Shown: one piece after another, positions 6,133 through 11,781 of the stretch
How positions within the stretch are numbered: the first letter of the stretch is position 1
Layout of the letters: every line of letters starts with the position of its first letter
Assembly (NCBI GenBank): GCA_016098155.1
Contig: JAAAJB010000816.1
Location: 1 to 11,781 of the forward strand
Direction of reading: 5' to 3'
DNA length: 11,781 nucleotides
DNA from: Actinomortierella ambigua
Taxonomy: Eukaryota > Mortierellomycota > Mortierellomycetes > Mortierellales > Mortierellaceae
Notes under the pieces: generated by a model
What the model was told of the DNA's origin: nothing
What the model saw: the letters and a program-made list of their open reading frames with translations, nothing else
Database searches by the model: none
Position numbers and translations under genes: made by a program

Positions 6133-7982
6133 TTAGCGACGACGACGCAGTCTTCGGACGGCGCCACCAAATATGACCAGCATGAGCACAGTTACAAGGA
6201 TTCGCCGCGTGCGGACGCCGCTCTTGTTGCCTCCAACACGACCAAAACCCAAGGAAGAGCACAGACCATCCCAGAACGAGCGGATGAACCCAGGGCGCCT
6301 TTGCAGGGTACCGCCTCTGGTTCCAGCCAGGTGACCGCCGTTGCCCTGGTTGGGTGGAGTCTGCAACGTGCCGTTGCTCTGACGCAATCCAATCTCGCTC
6401 TCGACAGCCGCCAGACGATCGGACAGGACATGAAGCGACATGTCACCACGTCCCTTGACCTTGCTGGATCCTGTATTCTTCCCTCTACCTTTTCCACGAG
6501 TGTTCTCCGTGTTGCGGATATGATCCACATCCTTATCCTTATCCTCATCCACATTCATATCCACATCCACGTCCTCTTCGTTCTGGTCCTCGTCGTCACT
6601 AGCATCTGCCGAGTTTGCAGCCGATTCGAGCATCTTGCGCGCCTCCGTCACAATCTCGATGGTTTTAGACTTTGGGTAGGCCTTGAGCGTCGGCAGCCGG
6701 GCATTGATGTTCCGGATGCCCTCGGGAACGGCTTTGGTCGAGACCAGCTGAATCAGGCGCTGCGGAATCGAGCCCTTTAGATCAGCGTCGATGATCTGGA
6801 TCAGCCGACACTTTGTAGGCTGATCCTGGATGGGGCCAATAATCTGTCCTGCGATGGCGGTCTCCATGCGCACAATCTTATCCTTGGTGCGCTCGGGCAT
6901 GGATGGGTGTTCGATGCTGGTGGTGATATTGCAATAGGTAGAGTTGTTGTCGCCAATCTCCTTGACGGTGGCCAAGACGACGGTGTCACGCGAGGCGGTG
7001 GGCCACATTCCCCTGGTGCGGAGGTACTGGACTTTGGTGCCGGGCGAGATGTCGACCAGGGTCCTGGCTTCGACACAAAGCGGGTCCCACTTTGGGCGGC
7101 GCTCAATCTCGCAGAGCAAGTCAAAGGCGACCGCGGGTTTGTTGTCTAGGATGGCCACGACCTTGTAGCACATGGGTCGCTCTTTGTACTGGTAAACGGT
7201 GATGGGTGTGGGACTCGACTCTTCAAAGACCTTTTCCCAAATGTTGTTGTTGTCTATATAATCCATGAACTTCTTCTCCATTGCCTCGATTTCCTTTGCA
7301 TAGGGAGCGTCTAAGCAGTGGAGTTGAAGACAACAATGGCAACCACAAAAAAAGTGGTTTGTGGTGAGTATTTTTTTTTGTTATCATATCCCACCCTCCT
7401 CCACTTCCACCTCCGCCCCTCTTTAGAGCCGAAGCGATGCTGTCTTACCTCGCTTGGCAGGCTTGCTGGCCTTCTTCTTTGTCCTTTTGACAGCCTTCTT
7501 GGTGCGCTCTCCATCGGTGGTGCTTGTCTCGATGTTGTCGGTTGATGAGCCGGTGCTGCTGCCGGAAACGATACTTGTCTTGACAGGCTCGACCTTGCTG
7601 GCGACAGCAATGGGTTCGATCTTGGCCTTGGAAGGGAAAAAGCGCTCTCCAATGTCAGGAAGGCCAAACAGGTTTCTAAAGGCGACTACGAAGATTAACT
7701 CAAAAAAGACATAGTGGACATTGTCCAGGACGCCTTGCAGAAACACTAATTGATGTAAAAGGAGAGAAGGAGAGGAAGGGAAAGGGGGGGGGGAGGAGAG
7801 GTCATTCATGTGAAAAAGAAGCGTATATATGTCGGCTACCCCGAGGCATAAATCGGTCGGAGAGATAGACATCGTGGATGGACTACTTGAGCTGAATACA
7901 TACGCTGGTTGATTAGATAGAGGATGGTATATGGGGTGACCAGCACCAGCATAGCCAGCGGGGACTGCGCGGCATCGACCAT
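6133..7982 (-). CDS. Membrane-anchored START-domain protein, three exons
   Basis: Exons on the - strand are 7982-7904, 7745-7449 and 7310-6133, giving 517 residues. Both introns (7903-7746, GTATGT...TTAG; 7448-7311, GTAAGA...TTAG) are phase 1 and rejoin the frame cleanly. Two hydrophobic segments come first (about 9-24 and 38-53), then a Ser/Thr and Lys/Arg-rich linker (about 75-125). Next is a START-type lipid-binding domain (about 135-330), seen in YKVVAILDNKP, the KWDP motif (199-202), GMWPTASRD and IIDADLKGSIP. An acidic linker (362-386) and a G/R-rich stretch follow. The C-terminus is a hydrophobic segment (about 496-511) and a basic end, RRLRRRR. START domains bind sterols, phospholipids or ceramides in a deep pocket. 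This one is probably held at a membrane such as the ER, facing the cytosol (inference). The start codon has A at -3 and G at +4. The frame remains open upstream to an ATG at 8159, but that stretch is CT-derived low complexity. The ligand cannot be predicted. The domain call is firm; the orthologue is not known to me. Confidence 0.85.
6523..6576 (-). repeat. In-frame hexanucleotide repeat in the START gene
   Basis: Nine imperfect 6-bp units of the form ATCCNN (+ strand) run without a break and encode alternating Asp-X dipeptides (DVDVD, NVDED, KDKDVD) in the acidic linker between the START domain and the C-terminal anchor. A change of one unit would add or remove two residues and keep the frame. 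Confidence 0.85.
7757..7801 (-). repeat. 45-base polypyrimidine tract before the START gene intron 1 acceptor
   Basis: On the - strand every base from 7801 to 7757 is C or T, including a run of C, ending 11 bases before the TTAG acceptor at 7746. It is a very long polypyrimidine tract for a 158-base fungal intron and supports the splice site. On the + strand it appears as a polypurine run with 10 G. Confidence 0.75.
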
Positions 7983-8370
7983 GATGTCAATGTGGTCAAT
8001 GAAATGCAATGAAGGCTTTGAGAAAGCAGCTGGTGAAGAGGTCGAGGTTAAGAGAGGGGAGGAGAGATGAGGTAGAAGACGAGGAACGAGGAGGAAGAAT
8101 GGCGAGTGAGGAAGGGAAAGAGGCTCGAGGAAAAGAGATTGCAAAAGTGAGCAGCACACTTCTTGGTGTGAATGAGGGAGGGGGGAGCCAAGTCAACAAC
8201 ACAGTCTCGGCTGGGCAGGACCTCTCGATCGCGCCCGACCGAGCCAAAATATCATGAGGCAAAACACACACGCACACGCACACATCCCTTTCAACCACAT
8301 CCGCCACCCTATCATGCCAGGGCGCAGAGCTTCTCTCTCGCTCTCTCACAGATTGTTGCTTAGAAGGTGA
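7983..8370 (-). promoter_or_regulatory. Upstream region and leader of the START gene
   Basis: This is purine-rich on the + strand, hence CT-rich on the coding strand, as often found before fungal transcription starts. I see no clear TATA box. An interrupted CA repeat lies at 8264-8285. The upstream ATG at 8159 in the same frame would add a leucine/serine/proline-rich stretch encoded by CT-rich DNA, which I take as leader. Confidence 0.4.
8264..8285 (+). repeat. Interrupted CA microsatellite
   Basis: CA repeat broken twice by CG, in the START gene upstream region. No function is evident. Confidence 0.75.
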
Positions 8371-8399
8371 GATCAGCATTGTGGTACTATCACAGGATT

Positions 8400-8426
8400 G
8401 GTGGTGGTGGTGGTGGGGGGGGGGGG
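8400..8426 (+). repeat. GGT repeat running into 12 G
   Basis: Five GGT units (8400-8414) are followed by 12 consecutive G (8415-8426). It sits where the + strand changes from purine-rich (left) to pyrimidine-rich (right). The stretch is likely to form G-quadruplexes and to be prone to length errors in sequencing. Confidence 0.85.
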
Positions 8427-9100
8427 CGACGTTGCTTTTCTTTTTCTCTCAACTCTATATCTTTTCCTCCCTTCACATCCCCCCTTTCTCACTCCATTGT
8501 CCCTGGAAAATGGTGCAGAGCACCGCCGAGGGAAGAAGATACACGTATATGGTGATATCATTCATCGTGTCGCGAGGAGAGGTGAGAAAAAACCCTGTTG
8601 CCCCTTGGGAGGTTCACAGACCCTCGCGACCCGAATATCAACCATGTTCACATTCATGTCACACAAGGTCAAAGGACCCACAGTGTTGTTGTGAGAGAGA
8701 GAGAAGGTGGGCGGAGGGGATGTTTAGAGAGAGCAATTGTGTTTTGGGGGAGAGGGGAGGATGGGGAGGGTCTTTCTATCGGTTGAAGCATTCGCCTTGT
8801 CCTCTACTGGTTCAACGATGGCCATCACCCCATGCCCTCTATTATTATGAAGGGTGTGGAGGTATGAGTGCGCATATTTGCTCATACTCTATCTAAACTT
8901 GTCCACCATGGCCAATGCTCACTTGTCTTCCCCCCTCCACACTCACGCATACACGTACACACAGACACAACAAAGCAGGACAACCAATACAATAGTTGGT
9001 GCGTTAGCGTAGGAGAGAAGGGCCGTTTTTATTTATCGTTCATTCCTCTTTCATCCCCCCTTCCCCTCCCCTCCCCCCTCTCGGCTGCAGGCAGAGAAGT

Positions 9101-9172
9101 ATGGCTTGGCACAGGTGGGAGGTGACAGACTTTGATCTTGGCCCCAGCGAGAAGGTTTTTGTCGAGGATTAA
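9101..9172 (+). other. Orphan 23-codon open frame, possible exon remnant
   Basis: ATG at 9101 opens a short frame to TAA at 9170-9172 in a stretch free of low complexity. The peptide includes VTDFDLGPSEKVFVED. It follows a polypyrimidine tract and CTGCAG (a plausible splice acceptor ending at 9090), and AAG before GTACGC (9174/9175) could be a donor. It may be an exon, a leader peptide or chance. I recognise no family. Confidence 0.15.
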
Positions 9173-9398
9173 AGGTACGCAGCAAAAACTACACCCTTGT
9201 TTTTTTTTTATTTTGGATCCAAACAATCTGCGCTCACCCATCCTCCATCAATCATGGATGACTGTAGCAAGGAAAGACAGACAGGCAGGCAGGACTGTTG
9301 CTGTTCGCCTGTCGACTGTTTACTCACTCCTCTCTCGCCCCACAGCTCGTTCAACAGAGGAGGTTTGTCGTTCCTGGTGCTGAACAGGTGGGGTATTG

Positions 9399-9424
9399 TA
9401 CAGTGTACAGTACTACTACAGTAC
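9399..9424 (+). repeat. Cluster of TACAGT repeats
   Basis: TACAGTG (9399-9405), TACAGTAC (9406-9413), spacer TAC, then TACAGTAC again (9417-9424). This is a compact array of three related half-sites in otherwise unremarkable sequence and resembles a multi-site protein-binding element. Confidence 0.5.
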
Positions 9425-9632
9425 ATACGTATTCCACAGCTGGTATTGCTGGTTGTACAATGTTGCCTTGGACACAAGCTCGTCATCACAGCGAGAGAAG
9501 AGAGAGCGCTTGTTGGGATGTTTGACAAGGATGGTCGAGTTGGACCCCCAAATACTATGTAGTAGCAACTTGGGCTCGTCTCTTTTGTCTCTTTGTCTCT
9601 CTCTCTTCTTTCCTTCTTTTTCCCCTTGTCCG

Positions 9633-9683
9633 CTCTTTCTCTTCTTCTCCTTCCTCCTCCTTCTCCCTCCTCCTCTTTCTTCT
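9633..9683 (+). repeat. 51-base uninterrupted polypyrimidine run
   Basis: Every base from 9633 to 9683 is C or T. It mirrors the purine runs at the left end of the window and fits a CT-rich promoter on the + strand. Confidence 0.7.
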
Positions 9684-9704
9684 GCAACTCATATTGGGGG
9701 GGTT

Positions 9705-9775
9705 CCATCCATCCACCATTCATCCATCCATCCATCCATCCATCCATCCATCCATCCATCCATCCATCCATCCAT
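9705..9775 (+). repeat. (CATC)n tetranucleotide microsatellite
   Basis: Thirteen perfect CATC units (9721-9772) plus a partial unit, preceded by an imperfect start at 9705. It is followed at about 9784-9816 by irregular CCATT/TTCCA pentamers. The repeat creates false open frames in several phases (serine-isoleucine-histidine-proline runs on +, tryptophan-methionine-aspartate-glycine runs on -). Confidence 0.95.
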
Positions 9776-10240
9776 TCCACTCACCATTCCATTCCGTTCC
9801 AACCCATTCCAACCAACACTTTCAACCATCCATTCCTCATCGTCAACACACACTCTTCCCTCCTCCCCCGCCTTCACAACACACGCCACTCTTTTCTCGG
9901 CATCTTCCCATTCATCCTTCACCACCTCGCTTTGCCCTGCCCTGCCCTGCCTGTCACTCTTTGTGCCTGTGCATTACCCTTCGCATTGCACAGTTCCCTG
10001 ACGCATTTCTCTTGGGCTTAAGTGTTGCCCATTGTCGCCCTGTTCTGTTGAGACAGTACCAAGACTTGCCCTCAAAGTGTGGAGAAGGTATACTTTCTTG
10101 TACTAAGCTAGATAGCATTCTCTTTGATCAAAGACACACAGATACAGAGAGTGAAGGAGTGCTCTTCACCCCCCCCCCTTTTGCGTCTTCTGTATGCACC
10201 ACCCTCAGCCTCTCTTTGCCCCTTCATGGGATTCCCGAGC

Positions 10241-10288
10241 CATTCATTCATTCATTCATTCACTCACTCATTCATTCATTCGCTCATT
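10241..10288 (+). repeat. Decayed (CATT)12 tetranucleotide repeat
   Basis: Twelve 4-base units in perfect register: five CATT, two CACT, three CATT, one CGCT, one CATT. The interruptions keep the 4-base phase, so this is an old array decayed by substitution rather than by insertion or deletion. Confidence 0.9.
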
Positions 10289-10431
10289 CCCCAAAAAACG
10301 TACCTTTTGTTTTTTTTTCTTCTCGTTGTATCCCAGACTCATCCCCCTTCACTCACTCTTCGTTCCCCCTCTCCCCACTGTCTCTTGCTGTTCAGTCCTC
10401 CCCCTGCTTTGATGTTGCTGCTGCACGAGAG

Positions 10432-10484
10432 CACACACACATAGCACAACATACGCACACACACACAACACACTCACACACACA
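10432..10484 (+). repeat. CA-rich microsatellite
   Basis: Interrupted CA repeat in the pyrimidine-rich right flank. Confidence 0.8.
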
Positions 10485-10594
10485 TTCAACCAAAACAAAA
10501 CACTTGCCGTAAAGACCGACGTAACAGGGTCGACCTTCTCTCTTTCCAATCTTCCACCACTCTTCCATCGACTCTTCAGTGCCACTCTTTCTTC

Positions 10595-10614
10595 CGCCTC
10601 GCCTCGCCTCGCCT
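10595..10614 (+). repeat. (CGCCT)4 pentanucleotide repeat
   Basis: Four perfect CGCCT units followed by a broken fifth. A similar (CCCTG)3 repeat lies at 9935-9949. Both sit in the CT-rich right flank. Confidence 0.85.
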
Positions 10615-10986
10615 CGCTCCTCTTCCTTCCTTCACTTCCTCCTCCTTCCTATCCTCTTCAGTCTTTTGTTGGCCATACACCCACCCGACATAGTGTCCAA
10701 TGTCACGACTCTTTTTGTCTCTGTGCACCACCCACCGATAATTGCATTCATCGGGCTCTCGAAAGGGCCAACTTGCAGCTGCCAATCCAACACAAAGATA
10801 GGATTAGAACGAGGCAGCAAGGGTTTGTCTGCGTTAGTTCTGAAAAAAAAAAAAGACTGGGCGACAAGCGCATTCTTGCGGTCTATCTGGTGGGTAAGGG
10901 CACCTACTGTTGTCCTTCTTGATCGTTCCTGTATATGTACCTGTGCCTCGATTGCCCCCCTCCACCATTCTCCCTCTCCGTCTCCG

Positions 10987-11010
10987 CCCCACCCCGCCCC
11001 GCCCCGCCCC
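10987..11010 (+). repeat. CCCCG pentanucleotide repeat (GC-box-like)
   Basis: CCCCA followed by three CCCCG units and CCCC. GC-box-like C2H2 zinc-finger sites have this form, but a slippage-made repeat is an equally good explanation. Confidence 0.7.
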
Positions 11011-11289
11011 TCTCTCTTTCTCCTCACCATCCATCCACCCAGCTCTTCCGATGCACTGCCTATAGCTGTGCTGTGCGCAATGCTCTGCCCCCTCCAAGGG
11101 GCAAAAAAGGGGATCTTGCTCACACACAGACACACCACACCACAAAGAGACTTTAAAAAAATAGGTTGATTGTACTTTGTACTTTTGCAACCTGGGAAAA
11201 AGACAAGCTTCGAAGAAGAAGAAGAAGCACTGCGGTGCGGCCGAGAGGTAGAATGAGCGAGGAGGGTGAGGGATGGTTTGCAAACTCTC

Positions 11290-11308
11290 TTTTTTTTTTT
11301 TTTTTTTT
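11290..11308 (+). repeat. 19-base T run
   Basis: Nineteen consecutive T. No hairpin or RNA gene that it could terminate is visible just upstream. Homopolymers of this length are prone to sequencing error. Confidence 0.85.
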
Positions 11309-11358
11309 CATCATCTCTTTCTTTCCCAGCTTTTTGTGCGGTTCACCCTCGACTGCCA

Positions 11359-11391
<33 letters not shown>

Positions 11392-11408
11392 CTCTTTCTC
11401 TCTCTCTC
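11359..11408 (+). repeat. Compound TC/TG microsatellite
   Basis: TC units (11359-11383), a short TG run (about 11384-11391) and further CT-rich sequence to 11408. Part of the CT-rich right flank. Confidence 0.85.
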
Positions 11409-11726
11409 GGACAGGCTGACAAGCTATGGGGTGTTTGATGGCCACTTTATTCTTGCTTCCTGGGTGCTCATGTCGGTGGGGGCGGGGAGGGGAAGAGGAT
11501 AAGGAGAAAAAGAACAGGGGTGGAGAATTCAGGAACAAGCTCTGATGGTCCCTTTGTCGCTGATTGATATCTGTTGATCTTTTGTGTTGTGGTGTCTCAT
11601 TCATTACCAGCCCCTGCCTCTCTTTGTTTGTCCAATGCTGTCGCACGCACCACCACACCACCACTTGTCCCCCTTCCTGATCCTCCTTCCCTTTCCCTTC
11701 TTTTCCGTCCCATCTACCTCTCATCC

Positions 11727-11729
<3 letters not shown>

Positions 11730-11768
<39 letters not shown>
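11730..11768 (+). repeat. (CT)n microsatellite at the right edge
   Basis: About 19 CT units, followed by interrupted CT sequence to the window end. CT arrays like this often lie just upstream of transcription starts in fungi, which suggests a + strand gene soon after the right edge (inference). Confidence 0.85.
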
Positions 11769-11772
<4 letters not shown>

Positions 11773-11781
11773 TCTCTCCCT

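Larger units (their letters stand above)
8427..11781. other. Pyrimidine-rich intergenic DNA, no supported gene
   Basis: The + strand is strongly C/T-rich over 3.3 kb and packed with microsatellites. The long open frames (for example runs of serine, proline, isoleucine and histidine near 9.6-10.5 kb) are translations of tetranucleotide repeats. A few stretches with balanced composition (about 8510-8900, 9090-9175, 9340-9400) contain short open frames next to splice-like sites, but no family is recognisable and no consistent gene can be assembled. The overall look is the long CT-rich upstream region of a + strand gene beyond the right edge (inference). Confidence 0.5.

Noticed and set aside
6067..6780. 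Open frame of 237 codons on the + strand
   Set aside because: It is antisense to the START gene. The HIHIHI run is the shadow of the Asp-X hexamer repeat.
2603..7982. The three genes as one functional cluster or new system
   Set aside because: Nucleoside transport, mitochondrial ribosome rescue and a START membrane protein share no known pathway. The orientation (one convergent, two tandem) gives no sign of joint control.
7983..8159. Extended start of the START protein at 8159
   Set aside because: The extra residues are Leu/Ser/Pro runs translated from CT-rich DNA. The ATG at 7982 has a better context and directly precedes the hydrophobic segment.
9705..9775. Regular repeat as a possible CRISPR array
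   Set aside because: The unit is 4 bp with no spacers, and the context is a fungal nucleus.
9208..10512. Long frames on both strands with PSIHPS-like or WMDG-like repeats
   Set aside because: They are translations of the (CATC)n and (CATT)n microsatellites with no independent coding signal.
1..11781. tRNA, 5S rRNA, spliceosomal RNA or transposon genes
   Set aside because: I looked for conserved tRNA loop sequences, snRNA starts, long terminal repeats and transposase or reverse transcriptase motifs and found none. A covariance search could still find a diverged RNA.

Overview
The window looks like nuclear DNA of an early-diverging filamentous fungus. Mortierellomycotina is my best guess, but this is inference from style, not from a marker gene. 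Three protein-coding genes with short GT-AG introns (about 120-270 bases) sit in the middle 5.4 kb. Gene-free DNA rich in microsatellites and strongly strand-biased in purines and pyrimidines lies on both sides. No rRNA, tRNA, CRISPR array, transposon or bacterial-type operon is visible.

Layout. 1-2602: no convincing gene. The + strand is purine-rich, with a G-rich 8-bp tandem repeat, several short perfect inverted repeats and the leader of the first gene. 2603-4835 (+): a four-exon equilibrative nucleoside transporter (ENT/SLC29) of 568 residues. 4836-5013: a 178-bp spacer between two convergent genes, made mostly of three trinucleotide repeats, with a poly(A) signal for each side. 5014-5973 (-): an uninterrupted gene for a mitochondrial GGQ peptidyl-tRNA hydrolase of the MTRFR/C12orf65/Rso55 ribosome-rescue type. 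6133-7982 (-): a three-exon gene for a membrane-anchored START-domain protein of 517 residues. 7983-8370: its purine-rich (+ strand) upstream region. 8371-11781: 3.4 kb with no supported gene, now pyrimidine-rich on the + strand and full of CT, CATC, CATT, CA and pentanucleotide repeats. This looks like the upstream region of a + strand gene beyond the right edge.

The START and MTRFR genes are in tandem on the - strand, 159 bp apart. The ENT gene converges on MTRFR. The three genes have unrelated roles (nucleoside transport, mitoribosome rescue, probable lipid transfer or sensing at a membrane), and nothing suggests a functional cluster.

The most useful points for a second look are: the exon structure of the ENT gene around 3072-3339, where an in-frame 78-base cassette competes with a single long intron; the two-ended membrane topology of the START protein; the acidic insert in the MTRFR homologue; and the purine/pyrimidine strand switch near 8.3-8.45 kb. 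I did not find a convincing new biological system.
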